Source: SW132 sp038150125
Lineage (GTDB): Bacteria; Bacteroidota; Rhodothermia; Balneolales; Balneolaceae
Assembly (NCBI RefSeq): GCF_038150125.1
Contig: NZ_JBBVMF010000001.1
Span: forward strand, 327,942 to 391,941
Reading direction: 5' to 3'
DNA length: 64,000 bases
Of the stretch, positions 25,769 to 35,551 are shown one piece after another (the first letter of the stretch is position 1; each line of letters starts with the position of its first letter). Under the pieces are notes generated by a model, which saw only the letters and a list, made by a program, of their open reading frames with translations, was not told the origin of the DNA and searched no databases. A program made the translations under genes and the position numbers.

Positions 25769-26431
25769 TTGAGCACATCCAGTTCTGCCACATCTGATTC
25801 TCTACCTTTTTTGCCAGCAAAGGAATCACGGCTGTTTATCACTATTTTTGACTGGTATTGCCGATGGCTATTCTGGCGCCGCTTTGATTCAATCACGATT
25901 CAATGCAACTATCAACCTGCAGACGGGCAAAAAACCATCTACTATCTTAACCATAACTCCTGGTGGGACGGACTGATTCCGTTCCTGCTCAACCAAAAGT
26001 TATTCCATCAAAATGCCCGCGGGATGATGGAAGACAAACAGCTCAATCGCTATACTTTTTTCAGGCGGCTGGGAGTATTCTCAATTGACCTCAGCTCCGC
26101 GCGCTCATCGATGCAGTCGCTCCGCTATGCCATCCGATCGATGGACAGGCCAAATGCAGCGCTTTATATCTATCCACAGGGAGAAATTAAACCGTTTACC
26201 ACAGAAGACTTAGAATTCAAAAAAGGGATTGGGTGGCTTGCAAAAAAAATACCAGCCACGGATCTGGTCCCGGTTGGAATCTATATCCACACTCAGGAGA
26301 GCGACAAACCCAGGCTCCAAATAACTGTTGGCCGTAAGGTGTCTGTAAATCGTCAAAAACCGGCAGACGACATAAATCATTTACTTGAAAAAGAGCTGTC
26401 GAATCTGCTTGAGAAGATGGTTGATAAATGA
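25769..26431 (+). CDS. Lysophospholipid acyltransferase family protein (PlsC-like)
   Basis: 220 residues with the acyltransferase block I variant NHNSWWDGL (HxxxxD-type, residues ~63-68) and a block III-like ALYIYPQGEI. These enzymes move an acyl chain to a glycerophospholipid or other acceptor at the membrane. The DFG-like FSIDLSSARSS stretch and a basic, hydrophobic C-terminal half fit a peripheral membrane protein. The ATG or GTG start is uncertain; the TTG/ATG context at 25769 gives the only full-length frame. Probably co-transcribed with the MBL hydrolase. Confidence 0.82.
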   Translation: MSTSSSATSDSLPFLPAKESRLFITIFDWYCRWLFWRRFDSITIQCNYQPADGQKTIYYLNHNSWWDGLIPFLLNQKLFHQNARGMMEDKQLNRYTFFRRLGVFSIDLSSARSSMQSLRYAIRSMDRPNAALYIYPQGEIKPFTTEDLEFKKGIGWLAKKIPATDLVPVGIYIHTQESDKPRLQITVGRKVSVNRQKPADDINHLLEKELSNLLEKMVDK

Positions 26432-26576
26432 ATTTCAGATCATGAACACCACCTATCTTAACTTAGCTTTCGTTAATAATTAAACCAGGCTGAAACCGTC
26501 ATTCATCTAATTCACTTTTTGCGAATTGATATACTTATCGATTAATTAAGATGAGCTTTTCAAACCAACATAGCTT

Positions 26577-27599
26577 ATGAACGATTTAAGAATACCCTAC
26601 CAAACCATGATCGATACTTTCAGGGAAATCCTCCTGGAATATGCTTTCACCGAAGAACGTGCAGAGCTTTGCGCAATTCTATTTGCCAAAGCCAGTCTGG
26701 ACGGAGTGGCCTCGCACGGGCTGAACCGGTTTCCGTTTTTTCTGAAAAATATACAGGAAGGCTATATCGATGTGAAAGCCAAACCCAAACGTACGGACTC
26801 CTTTGGACCATTTGAACGCTGGGATGGCAACCTCGGGCCGGGAAATCTGAATGCACATCACTGCATGAACCGCGCGATTATACTGTCTAAAGAACATGGT
26901 ATAGGGTGTCTCGCCCTGAAAAATACCAACCACTGGATGCGTGGCGGCAACTATGGATGGCAGGCAGCAGATGATGGCTGTATCGGACTTTGCTTCACAA
27001 ATACAAAACCAAATATGCCTGCATGGGGCGGCAGCGAACCCGTACTCGGCAACAACCCAGTGGTGATTGCTGTGCCACGCGCAAACGGCCACGTGGTCAT
27101 TGATATGGCGCTGGCGCAGTATTCCTATGGCAAAATGCATTCCTATAAAAATCGCGGTGACCAGCTTCCCTATGAAGGCGGGTTTGATGAGAATGGCAAC
27201 CTCACGAAAGACCCGGAAAAAATTATTGACAAAGAATTGGCACTTACGATCGGGCTCTGGAAAGGAGCCGGATTATCACTTGTGCTGGATATGATTGCTT
27301 CCGTCCTATCAGGCGGAAATGCCGCCCATGATATTGGTGAGATGGAAGAAGAGCGCGCCATCTCGCAGCTGTTTCTCTGCTTCTATCCGCCAACGCTTGG
27401 TACCTCTCCCATGCCGGATGAAAAACTTGACGCAATCATTGATAACCTAAAATCCTCAGCAACGTTTGGGGATTCTGAGGTACGATATCCCGGCGAAGCC
27501 ACCCTGGCCCGCCGCCGGGAAAACCTTGAACACGGCGTTCCTGTTGATAAAGATACCTGGGAACACGTTCTTACTCTCGGGCCAAAGCTTAATTCATAA
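26577..27599 (+). CDS. Ldh2/MDH2-family dehydrogenase (2,3-diketo-L-gulonate reductase-like)
   Basis: 340 residues of the malate/L-lactate dehydrogenase type 2 family, which reduces 2-keto acids with NAD(P)H. Typical segments are ASLDGVASHGLNRFPFFLKNI at the N-terminus (with the family histidine), NTNHWMRGGNYGWQAAD and NNPVVIAVPRANGHVVIDMALAQYS. Length and motifs fit YiaK/DlgD-like proteins acting on sugar-derived diketo acids. It is followed 12 bp later by a Gfo/Idh/MocA oxidoreductase, and a PmoA-like protein and a second Gfo/Idh/MocA enzyme follow, suggesting a sugar or sugar-acid catabolic block. Substrate inferred only loosely. Confidence 0.88.
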   Translation: MNDLRIPYQTMIDTFREILLEYAFTEERAELCAILFAKASLDGVASHGLNRFPFFLKNIQEGYIDVKAKPKRTDSFGPFERWDGNLGPGNLNAHHCMNRAIILSKEHGIGCLALKNTNHWMRGGNYGWQAADDGCIGLCFTNTKPNMPAWGGSEPVLGNNPVVIAVPRANGHVVIDMALAQYSYGKMHSYKNRGDQLPYEGGFDENGNLTKDPEKIIDKELALTIGLWKGAGLSLVLDMIASVLSGGNAAHDIGEMEEERAISQLFLCFYPPTLGTSPMPDEKLDAIIDNLKSSATFGDSEVRYPGEATLARRRENLEHGVPVDKDTWEHVLTLGPKLNS

Positions 27600-27611
27600 T
27601 AAGTCGATATC

Positions 27612-28607
27612 ATGAAAAACTTTCCTGATTCAGTCGTGCGCTGGGGCATCCTCGGTGCAGGAGATGTCTGCGAAATGAAAAGCGCACCAGCTATGGATAA
27701 AATCGAGCGTTCATCGCTGGTTGCCGTTATGCGACGATCCGAGGATAAAGCCAAGGATTATGCCGAGCGCCACCAGGTCCCAAAGTGGTTTGATGATTCT
27801 GACAAGCTGCTGAATGATCCTGACGTCAATGCAATTTACATTGCCACTCCGCCCGATGCCCACGAACATCTTACAAGAAAAGCCTTTGCCGCTGGTAAAC
27901 CGGTATATGTGGAAAAACCGATGGCCCGTACATTCCTGGAATGCCGTTCGATGCTTGAGGCATCTTTAAGGGCTGACCTTCCGCTATATGTGGCATATTA
28001 TCGGCGGGCACTTCCCAATTTTCTAAAAATTAAAGAACTTGTCGACAGCAGCGTGATCGGCGAGGTGCGCCTGGTTGATATTCAGCTCCACAAACCTGCA
28101 AACCCGGATATTGTCGCCACAACTAACGATAACTGGCGGGTGAAACCGGAAATTTCCGGAGGTGGTTTATTTTATGATCTCGCATCTCATCAGCTTGATT
28201 TTCTTGACTTTCTACTAGGCCCCATCGAAACTGCAACTGGATTTGCCGGGAACCAGGCCGGGTTATACGAAGCCAATGATATCGTGACCGGAAGCTTTCG
28301 TTTTAAGAGTGGGGTGATGGGCTCCGGAAGCTGGTGCTTTACGGCAGGAGATATCTCCAACATCGACCATACAACTATTATGGGGAGCAAAGGTCAAATC
28401 ACTTATCCCACATTTGATGGATCTCACGTCATATTGGAAACCGGTCAAAATGGACGGAAAAGATTCGATTTTGAGCTTCCCGGACATATTCAGCAGCCTC
28501 TGATTCAATCCGTTGTAAATGATCTGCTTGGAACTGGTAAATGCCCCAGTACAGGCATTTCCGGGGCCCGAACAAACTTGGTGATGGAGCAGATTTGCTA
28601 CCAATAG
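27612..28607 (+). CDS. Gfo/Idh/MocA family oxidoreductase
   Basis: 331 residues. The N-terminal NAD(P)-binding fold reads VRWGILGAGDVCEMKSAPA, followed by IYIATPPDAHEHLTRKAF and the conserved YVEKPMARTFLEC containing the family lysine EKP. The C-terminal alpha/beta domain holds GGGLFYDLASHQLDFLDFLLGP with the histidine of the active site. Such enzymes oxidise or epimerise sugars and cyclitols. It is coupled by 12 bp to the Ldh2-type gene and precedes a repeat element and the PmoA-like gene. The substrate is unknown. Confidence 0.9.
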   Translation: MKNFPDSVVRWGILGAGDVCEMKSAPAMDKIERSSLVAVMRRSEDKAKDYAERHQVPKWFDDSDKLLNDPDVNAIYIATPPDAHEHLTRKAFAAGKPVYVEKPMARTFLECRSMLEASLRADLPLYVAYYRRALPNFLKIKELVDSSVIGEVRLVDIQLHKPANPDIVATTNDNWRVKPEISGGGLFYDLASHQLDFLDFLLGPIETATGFAGNQAGLYEANDIVTGSFRFKSGVMGSGSWCFTAGDISNIDHTTIMGSKGQITYPTFDGSHVILETGQNGRKRFDFELPGHIQQPLIQSVVNDLLGTGKCPSTGISGARTNLVMEQICYQ

Positions 28608-28615
28608 AATCAGTA

Positions 28616-28850
28616 ATAAACTACCTCGGGGCAGAGCCCACGAGGCATCAACTTAGAACCTATAACTTTAGGTCCAATAATGAGTTTATTCTGGAGTGTC
28701 CCCCTTCGAAGGGGGCAATGGGGGATGATCAGTTAAGTTTCTGAATCAAGTTCAGGACTTCTCTAAACTCAGAAGTCATCCCCCATCCCCCTTCAAAGGG
28801 GGACTTTTATCCTTTCCGACCCAGAGGGTCGGGGAATTAAACCACTTTAG
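28616..28850 (+). repeat. Dispersed repeat family B, copy 1
   Basis: Starts AATAAACTACCTCGGGGCAG and ends GGGGAATTAAACCACTT, both shared with the copy at 42091-42267. The centre differs: here an ~80-bp insert contains an inverted repeat of CCCCCTTCGAAGGGGG and CCCCCATCCCCCTTC type sequences. It ends ~50 bp upstream of the next gene's ATG, so it lies in that gene's promoter region. Confidence 0.85.
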
Positions 28851-28902
28851 ATTAATGAATTGAATCAAGTATTCTTAATACAAACTTATTGAAAAATTCC
28901 TG

Positions 28903-30138
28903 ATGACAGATTTCATGATCCATTGTTTTAAGATATTATGCGTACTTCTCTTTTCAGGAAGCTTACCTCTCACTGCCAATGCCCAGCAGTATACTATCAC
29001 CGTATCCGCAGGCGGGTTTGACCGGATTGAAACAGTTGTCTCTTTTACTTTTCCTGATGACATTGAGCAAGGAGTTTATCAACTAACAGCTCCGTCTGGA
29101 AAACCTACGCCCCTTCAGGTTGATGGAAACACCAACGGCTGGTTTATCCTGGATTCATTGTCTGCCGGCAGCCACCGCACTTATACACTTACTACAAAAT
29201 TTATGGACAATCAGTATGAGTACGTTCAGTATTCCATTGACGAAATTTCGATCGCGTTTCAAACGGGAAATAAAAATGTGCTAAGCTATTTTTACCGGGA
29301 CAATAGTCCGCCTGAATCACTGGATAACCGGTACAAGCGCGGCGGGTACATCCATCCTGTTTATTCGCCAGGTGGTGTTGAGCTGACCAGTCATCTGAAC
29401 GTGGACCATCATCCGCATCACCTGGGAATCTGGTCGGCATGGACAAACACGGAATTCCAGGGACGGACACCCGACTTCTGGAATTTTCATAACAACACCG
29501 GGAATGTGCGGGCTGCCGGTTCACTTGGTGATAAATGGGATGGCCCGGTTCACGCCGGATTTAAAAGTCATCATCAGTTTATCGATCATTCTGCCCCGGA
29601 TGATAATCCTGTCGTAGCCCTCAATGAGGAGTGGGAACTGAGAGTATATCCTGAAATAAAAAGTGGTGATTATTTAATGTTTGATCTGGCCATCACTCAG
29701 ACAGCGAATACCGGCAAACCGCTTCATCTTCCTGAATATCACTATGGCGGACTCGGTGTACGTGGGCATGCTGACTGGGATGATCCGGAGAAGGTGACTT
29801 TTTTGACCTCAACCGGTTCTGGCCGGGAAGGCAACGCCACCCGCGTACGCTGGAGCCACGTTGGCGGAATTGTTGACGGTCAGATTGCGGGGCTCACCAT
29901 GATGGGCCACCCGGAAAATTTCAGACATCCCCAAACGATCCGAATCCACCCGGATATCCCCTACTATAACTTTGCTCCTACTCAGCTTGGGGAGATGTCT
30001 ATCAAGCCGGGATCTCCTTACATTACACGCTATCGATTCGTAACATATGATGGCGAGCCGGATGCAGATGAACTTGATGGCTTGTGGAACGATTATTCAT
30101 ATCCTCCCGGTGTCACGGTTCAAAAAAATCTGCCCTAA
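28903..30138 (+). CDS. PmoA/DUF6807 family secreted protein
   Basis: 411 residues with a signal peptide (FKILCVLLFSGSLPLTANAQ). The family hallmark HHPHHLGIWSAWTNTEFQGR lies in the middle, with GDKWDGPVHAGF and LPEYHYGGLGVRGHADWDD further on, matching proteins annotated as PmoA family (DUF6807), which are unrelated to methane monooxygenase in function and co-occur with sugar catabolism and Gfo/Idh/MocA genes in Bacteroidota and Planctomycetota. An alpha/beta catalytic role on carbohydrates is suspected but unproven. It lies between two Gfo/Idh/MocA genes, which supports a common substrate. Secretion is to the periplasm. Confidence 0.88.
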   Translation: MTDFMIHCFKILCVLLFSGSLPLTANAQQYTITVSAGGFDRIETVVSFTFPDDIEQGVYQLTAPSGKPTPLQVDGNTNGWFILDSLSAGSHRTYTLTTKFMDNQYEYVQYSIDEISIAFQTGNKNVLSYFYRDNSPPESLDNRYKRGGYIHPVYSPGGVELTSHLNVDHHPHHLGIWSAWTNTEFQGRTPDFWNFHNNTGNVRAAGSLGDKWDGPVHAGFKSHHQFIDHSAPDDNPVVALNEEWELRVYPEIKSGDYLMFDLAITQTANTGKPLHLPEYHYGGLGVRGHADWDDPEKVTFLTSTGSGREGNATRVRWSHVGGIVDGQIAGLTMMGHPENFRHPQTIRIHPDIPYYNFAPTQLGEMSIKPGSPYITRYRFVTYDGEPDADELDGLWNDYSYPPGVTVQKNLP

Positions 30139-30283
30139 TCCAAAGTGGGCGTTCGGCGAGAGGGTTGTTTATCGAATGTTGAAAAATCTGATAAACATTC
30201 CCTTCCGTACTCTTAACTAAGTGGGGCTTTTACACTCATAAGTTTATTTCAGTTCATAACAATCAAATAGAAACCAAAAAAAC

Positions 30284-31324
30284 ATGACGTCTCAAAAATT
30301 TAGAATAGGTATTGTTGGATGCGGAAATATTTCGGATATGCATGCGCAGGCTATTATCAATTCTGAACGCGGAGAGCTTTTCTCAGCCCACAGCCGAACA
30401 GAATCGAGGCTGGAAGCCTTTTGTGACACCTATGATATTTCTGGTTCAACCTCTTATGATGAATTCCTTGAAAATCCTGAGCTGGAAGCCGTCTCCATCT
30501 GCACACCGAGCGGCACCCATCTCGATTACGGCATACTGGCAGCGGAAGCGGGAAAACATGTGATTGTGGAAAAACCTATCGAGGTGACCGTAGAGCGCGG
30601 CCGGGCCCTCATCAACAGCTGCAAAGAGAATGGTGTGCAGCTGGCGGTCATCTATCAGAACCGGTTTATCGATGATGTTCAGAAAATGAAACAGATGATT
30701 GATGCCGGCGAGATTGGGGAAACGATTCTAGCCAGTGCATCTGTACGCTGGTTTCGCAGCCAGGAATACTACAGCGAATCCTTCTGGCGCGGCACGTTTG
30801 AGCTTGATGGCGGCGGGGTTGTCATTAATCAGTCCATCCACACCATTGATCTGCTCCAGTGGTTTATTGGCGATGTTGAATCTGTTTCGGGTCTGACCGG
30901 TACATTTACCCACAACGGGATTGAGGCAGAAGATACGGCCGTAGCCAGCCTGCGGTTTAAGAACGGGGCGATTGGCGTGTTCGAGGGATCAACCTCAATT
31001 GTTCCTGCCCAGAAAAGACGCATCGAGGTAAACGGCGCTACTGGAACAGCCCTCCTCGAAGGTGACCGGTTTCAGAAAAAACCTGAGGCAGATCAACCAG
31101 AGGAACCCGAAGATAGCGGAGAAGCGGCCGGAGCTGCGAGTCCATTAGGCGGCATGGAGGTGTTGAATCACCAGCGCCAGTTTGAGCAGATTTTTGAAGC
31201 TTTTGCCGAAAATAGAGTTCCCGTAGTATCAGGAGATGAGAGCCTTAAATCTCTTGCGATTGTTGAGGCGCTTTACACCTCAGCAGAAGAAAAACGAGTG
31301 GTGTTTATTGATGAGATCTTGTAA
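30284..31324 (+). CDS. Gfo/Idh/MocA family oxidoreductase
   Basis: 346 residues. The N-terminal fold reads FRIGIVGCGNISDMHAQAI, then AVSICTPSGTHLDYGILAAEAGKHVIVEKPI with the EKP lysine, and the C-terminal domain contains LDGGGVVINQSIHTIDLLQWFIG with the active-site histidine. It differs clearly from the other Gfo/Idh/MocA protein at 27612. A proline/glutamate/alanine-rich loop around residues 265-290 (QPEEPEDSGEAAGAASP) is a local insertion seen in some members. It probably acts with the PmoA-like protein on a sugar derivative; an unremarkable ~240-bp gap follows. Confidence 0.9.
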   Translation: MTSQKFRIGIVGCGNISDMHAQAIINSERGELFSAHSRTESRLEAFCDTYDISGSTSYDEFLENPELEAVSICTPSGTHLDYGILAAEAGKHVIVEKPIEVTVERGRALINSCKENGVQLAVIYQNRFIDDVQKMKQMIDAGEIGETILASASVRWFRSQEYYSESFWRGTFELDGGGVVINQSIHTIDLLQWFIGDVESVSGLTGTFTHNGIEAEDTAVASLRFKNGAIGVFEGSTSIVPAQKRRIEVNGATGTALLEGDRFQKKPEADQPEEPEDSGEAAGAASPLGGMEVLNHQRQFEQIFEAFAENRVPVVSGDESLKSLAIVEALYTSAEEKRVVFIDEIL

Positions 31325-31565
31325 GTCAATCCTAATTATACAATAGATCTATCTGCAGAAATTCTAAACGTATAAAATTCACGCTAACCTTATCTGTTTT
31401 CTTTGATTTCTTAGGGGCTAAATTTCATGTTTTAAATTCTCTACTCTTTCGTTTGGCGAAAACAGTTAAACCATTCAACAGTTAAACGATTTAACTTTTT
31501 GCCAGGGACTTTAATCCACTTTTTTGATCTGATCTTATCATCAGATTAGCGCAACTGTCAATCCA

Positions 31566-33095
31566 CTACACAGCATCCACGACGAGCTTGTACGTCGGAT
31601 CCTCAACGATATTGACTTCGATAATAGCATCGGCATTGCGCAGGAGTTTCCGGCAATCTTTGCTTAGGTGGGTCAGATGAACGCGTTTACCGACTTTATG
31701 ATAGCGTTCAGTTAATTTGTTCAGCGCTTCAATGGCGGACATATCCACCACGCGACTCTCCTTGAAATTAATCACAACATCATCGGGATCATTGAGCACA
31801 TCAAACTTATCGTTGAATACTGACACAGAGCCGAAGAATAGCGGCCCATAAATCTCATAGTGTTTTGCGCCATCTTCATCCCATCGTTTTCGGGCGCGGA
31901 TACGCTTGGCGTTATCCCAGGCAAAGACGAGGGCCGCAATAATCACCCCGATAATAACCGCAAGCGCAAGATTGTGCAGGATCACCGTCACCAGTGTCAC
32001 CAGCACCATCACAATAATATCCGATTTTGGCATCTTATTGAAGGTTTTCAGACTGGCCCACTCGAACGTCCCGATTGCCACCATAATCATCAGACCGGTT
32101 AGGGCAGCCATCGGCAGAAGTTCAATCACACCTGCACCAAACATGATGAAGACCAACAGCATGAGGGCGGCTACAATCCCGGAAATTCTTGTGCGTGAAC
32201 CTGAGGAGACGTTGATCAGGCTTTGTCCAAGCATGGCACAACCGCCCATCCCGGAAAAGAAACCCGACATCACGTTGGCGGTGCCCTGTGCAATCGCCTC
32301 TTTGTTACTGCGACCACGAGTTTCGGTAATTTCATCGATGATGTTGAGCGTGAGCAGGCTTTCAATCAGCCCAACGGCAGCCATGATTGCGGCGTAAGGA
32401 AGAATCAGCATAAAGGTGGCCATCGTAAATGGAACCTGCGGAATATGGAACGGCGGAAATCCTCCCTGTATCGACGCGATATCGCCGACCGTTCGGGTAT
32501 CGATTCCGAAAAAGGTGACAATTCCAAAGATAATCAAAATGGCGGCAAGTGATGGCGGCAGTGCCGTCGTGATTTTTGGCAGGCCCCAGATAATCAGCAT
32601 CGTCATCAGTACCAGTCCAAGCAATATGTAGAGCGCCGGGCCGGTAAGCCACTCCCCCGCAGGATTTTTAAATTCATTCAACTGAGACATGAAAATGATG
32701 ATGGCCAGGCCATTTACAAATCCAAATATGACCGAGTGAGGAACCAGGCGCATTAGCTTTCCCAGTTTCAGAGCGCCAGCAATCAGCTGAAAAATGCCAG
32801 CCAGTACCACAGTTGCAAAAACATATTCCGGTCCGTGCGATAGCGCCAGACTTATAATAATAACCGCAATGGCGCCTGTTGCACCTGAAATCATGCCGGG
32901 CCGTCCGCCCATCACAGCGGCAACAAGTCCCACAACAAACGCCGCGTAAAGGCCAGTTAACGGTGAGAGTCCGGCGATGATAGCAAATGCCAGCGCCTCC
33001 GGGACAAGCGCCATTGCAACGGTAATACCGGCAAGGACTTCAATTCTGTAATTTACATCGGTAGAAAACTCGAATAGCGAAAAAATCTTTTTCAT
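31566..33095 (-). CDS. SulP family inorganic anion transporter
   Basis: 509 residues: about ten to twelve membrane helices (VAMALVPEALAFAIIAGLSPLTGLYAAFVVGL is the conserved N-terminal SulP signature) followed by a C-terminal STAS domain (VVINFKESRVVDMSAIEALNKL). SulP proteins move sulfate, bicarbonate or other anions with protons or sodium; in cyanobacteria BicA-like members take up bicarbonate. No sulfate-assimilation or carbonic-anhydrase gene lies nearby, so the ion cannot be chosen. It is transcribed alone on the minus strand. Confidence 0.93.
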   Translation of the reverse strand: MKKIFSLFEFSTDVNYRIEVLAGITVAMALVPEALAFAIIAGLSPLTGLYAAFVVGLVAAVMGGRPGMISGATGAIAVIIISLALSHGPEYVFATVVLAGIFQLIAGALKLGKLMRLVPHSVIFGFVNGLAIIIFMSQLNEFKNPAGEWLTGPALYILLGLVLMTMLIIWGLPKITTALPPSLAAILIIFGIVTFFGIDTRTVGDIASIQGGFPPFHIPQVPFTMATFMLILPYAAIMAAVGLIESLLTLNIIDEITETRGRSNKEAIAQGTANVMSGFFSGMGGCAMLGQSLINVSSGSRTRISGIVAALMLLVFIMFGAGVIELLPMAALTGLMIMVAIGTFEWASLKTFNKMPKSDIIVMVLVTLVTVILHNLALAVIIGVIIAALVFAWDNAKRIRARKRWDEDGAKHYEIYGPLFFGSVSVFNDKFDVLNDPDDVVINFKESRVVDMSAIEALNKLTERYHKVGKRVHLTHLSKDCRKLLRNADAIIEVNIVEDPTYKLVVDAV

Positions 33096-33102
33096 TAAAA
33101 AT

Positions 33103-34325
33103 CTAAAAGTTGACTGGCCAGAGAGGTTGAATGATCATGAACGCGCATCTGAATGATGCCGATACATAAATTATAATAGCCCGTGCCTGTAGTGTGTTCT
33201 GATGATATTTTTGAGCTGTAAAAGGTAGGGATAATCTCAGGCAAATAATCCGAAAATTATTGAAATTCAATAAGTTAGGGTGATTCATGCCTTGTAAGTA
33301 ACTGATAAATAAAGGTGGCACCGCTTCCACGGTATTGGGAGAAAATATCTGATTCGCGACATTTTTTAGCTATCGATGGACAGTTTTATTTCTTGAGGGA
33401 AATCCCCTCTTTGAGAGGGGAAATGGAATTGAAAACTGCGGAGCGCAGATTTTCAAACCGAGTGGTGTGTTGAAATGGCCAGGAGTTGGAATATGCTTAT
33501 AGTTTTCTTCAAGGCTCTGAAACACACCCCTCGTAACACTCATCCGGCGTTGCCGTTTCGTTTAAACTTTTTCGCTGTCGCGTGCAAAAGATGAGCCCTC
33601 TCCAGAGGGGATTTTAAAATCTGACACCTCTCAAGATGGTATTGCCCCTTATTTAGGGCAAGATTATTAGCTACCGGTGACAGATTGTAAATTAGTTAAT
33701 CGATATACCTTTTACTCCAACGGCTATGTGTCAGATCTCCCTTCCGAGGGGAGATCATCCTGTTCGTTTAGAACAGGGTAAGAGGGGTGTTGAGAGACTT
33801 GATGACGGAATCGATGCCAGGTTTTCAGATTGGTAATAAGTTCTGTTAGACACCCCTCCCGGCTAAAGCCGTACTCCCCTCTGGGAGATTTTTTCTTTCA
33901 TTCCTCAAATGGTGTTGCCCGTTTTTGGACAAAACTGGTAGCTCGAAACGTCATCTCCTATTCCGGCTCAATCTTTTAACTCTGCCAGCGGAAGATCAAT
34001 TTCCAATACAAAGACGGGAGATCGCGGATCGGAGTCCTCGATGACGTGTGAGAAGATTGTAAACTTGTTACAAGAGAGCTTAGCAATACCGTCATGGCTC
34101 ATGGCCCTCTCGGGTCGGCGACCCGAGCTACGTACAGCGGGTCGCTGACCCGCTTCGATGATTAACTCAACGCCCAGTATTTAACTATCTATGCAGGAAT
34201 GTGGATACAGAAAGCCCCTCTCCCAATATGAAGCACCTGAATTCTGGTTCGTGACAATCGACGGTGATGGAAAATGGCTACTGACTCTTGCATGGCTCAT
34301 AGCCATTTCGGGTCGGCGACCCGAG
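33103..34325. repeat. 1.2-kb intergenic region packed with palindromic repeats
   Basis: No gene. It holds G/C-rich short palindromes, for example CCCCTCTTTGAGAGGGG at 33404-33420, CCCTCTCCAGAGGGG near 33597 and AACAGGGTAAGAGGGGTG-type sequences. Two copies of a TTGCCC..GGGCAA hairpin motif (about 33628-33682 and 33905-33943) are shared with the end of family A. Two copies of ATGGCTCAT(A/G)GCC followed by CGGGTCGGCGACCCGAGCTA occur at 34094-34133 and 34292-34331, the latter covering the stop codon of the aminotransferase gene. Confidence 0.7.
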
Positions 34326-35492
34326 CTACGTCAATCCCTCAAGCCCGCGACACGCTTCTTTTAGCTCCTCCTCTTTTTTGGCAAAGCAGAACCGCAGCTG
34401 GAATTTGCCATCGTCGGGATTTGAATAGAACGAACCACCCGGAACGGATCCTATTCCCACCCGTTCGATGAGTGTGGAGCAGGCTTCCTGGTCGTTGCTG
34501 AACCCGGGCTGACCGGCCAGCGGGCGAAAATTTGCCAGTACATAGTAAGCTCCCTCCGGCCACGGCACATCAAAGCCGGCTGATTCCAGTGCCCGGCACA
34601 TCATCGTCCGCTTTTTATCGTAATCTTTGAGCAGCTGATCGTAATAGCTGCTGCCCGTGGCAAAGCCTTCGGCCAGGCCGTACTGGAGCGGGGTCGGCGC
34701 ACAGATGTAGAGGATATCATTCAGCAGTCCCATCTTTTCGATAATCTCTTCCGGACCGGTTGCATAGCCAAGCCTCCAGCCGGTCATGTTAAAGGTTTTG
34801 GAAAAGCTGCTCAGAGTGATCGTCCGCTCGAAAGCTCCATCCAGTGAAGCCAGCGAGAGATGCTCCCGGCCATCGTAGGTCATATATTCATACACTTCAT
34901 CCGTGATGGCATAGAGATCATGTTTGATCAGCAATTCCAGCAAGGTTTCAAGCTCCTCCGGGCTCCACACTTTTCCGCAGGGATTGTTGGGCGTGGTGAG
35001 CACAATCGCTTTTGTGTTTGGCGTGATCAGCGATTCAAGTTTGTCAAAATCTACCTCCCATGAAGGTTTTTGGAGAGCGAGTGATTTTTGTGTCACTCCC
35101 CGAAGGTCAAGCAGTTTACTGTGGTAGCCGTAAAGCGGTTCGAACTGGATCACCTCATCGCCGGGCTCAAGCAATGCAAACGCAGCGGTTGCAAACGCCC
35201 CGGTGGAACCGGCGGTGACCAGGATATTTTCAGCTCCCTTCACCGGAATCTGATTGAATGATCTTACCTTATCCATAATGCGATCAACCAGCGGATCAGC
35301 TCCGCCAAACGGTGCGTAAATGGATTTGTCCTGATCGATGGCTTTCTTTGCTTCTTCTTTGATGGGGCCCGGGGCCGGCATATCGCAAATTCCCTGCCCC
35401 AGGTTGATGCCGTTCACCGCATTTACACGGGCGGTCACCGACCGGATATCACTTTGATGCAGATTATTTGTAAGAGAAGAGAGTGGTTTCAT
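34326..35492 (-). CDS. PLP-dependent aminotransferase (methionine/kynurenine-type class I)
   Basis: 388 residues of fold-type I. Seen: GINLGQGICDMPAPGPIKEEAKKAI at the N-terminus, LVTAGSTGAFATAAFALLEPGDEVI, TTPNNPCGKVWSPEEL and the PLP-lysine segment TLSSFSKTFNMTGWRLGYA. This sequence pattern fits methionine aminotransferase/YbdL or kynurenine aminotransferase-like enzymes, which transaminate methionine, glutamine or aromatic amino acids with 2-oxo acids. The last codons overlap a repeated palindrome (CGGGTCGGCGACCCGAGCTA). It is 59 bp upstream, in the same direction, of the Mut7-C gene, so the two may be co-transcribed. Substrate choice is inferred. Confidence 0.88.
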   Translation of the reverse strand: MKPLSSLTNNLHQSDIRSVTARVNAVNGINLGQGICDMPAPGPIKEEAKKAIDQDKSIYAPFGGADPLVDRIMDKVRSFNQIPVKGAENILVTAGSTGAFATAAFALLEPGDEVIQFEPLYGYHSKLLDLRGVTQKSLALQKPSWEVDFDKLESLITPNTKAIVLTTPNNPCGKVWSPEELETLLELLIKHDLYAITDEVYEYMTYDGREHLSLASLDGAFERTITLSSFSKTFNMTGWRLGYATGPEEIIEKMGLLNDILYICAPTPLQYGLAEGFATGSSYYDQLLKDYDKKRTMMCRALESAGFDVPWPEGAYYVLANFRPLAGQPGFSNDQEACSTLIERVGIGSVPGGSFYSNPDDGKFQLRFCFAKKEEELKEACRGLEGLT

Positions 35493-35551
35493 AGGGTATT
35501 AAAATCGGTTCTGTTCTGAATGAAGATGAAGATGGCAACTTTCAGCGGATT

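Noticed and set aside
28541..28744. Frame overlapping the end of the first Gfo/Idh/MocA gene
   Set aside because: It is a shadow of the gene and of repeat family B.
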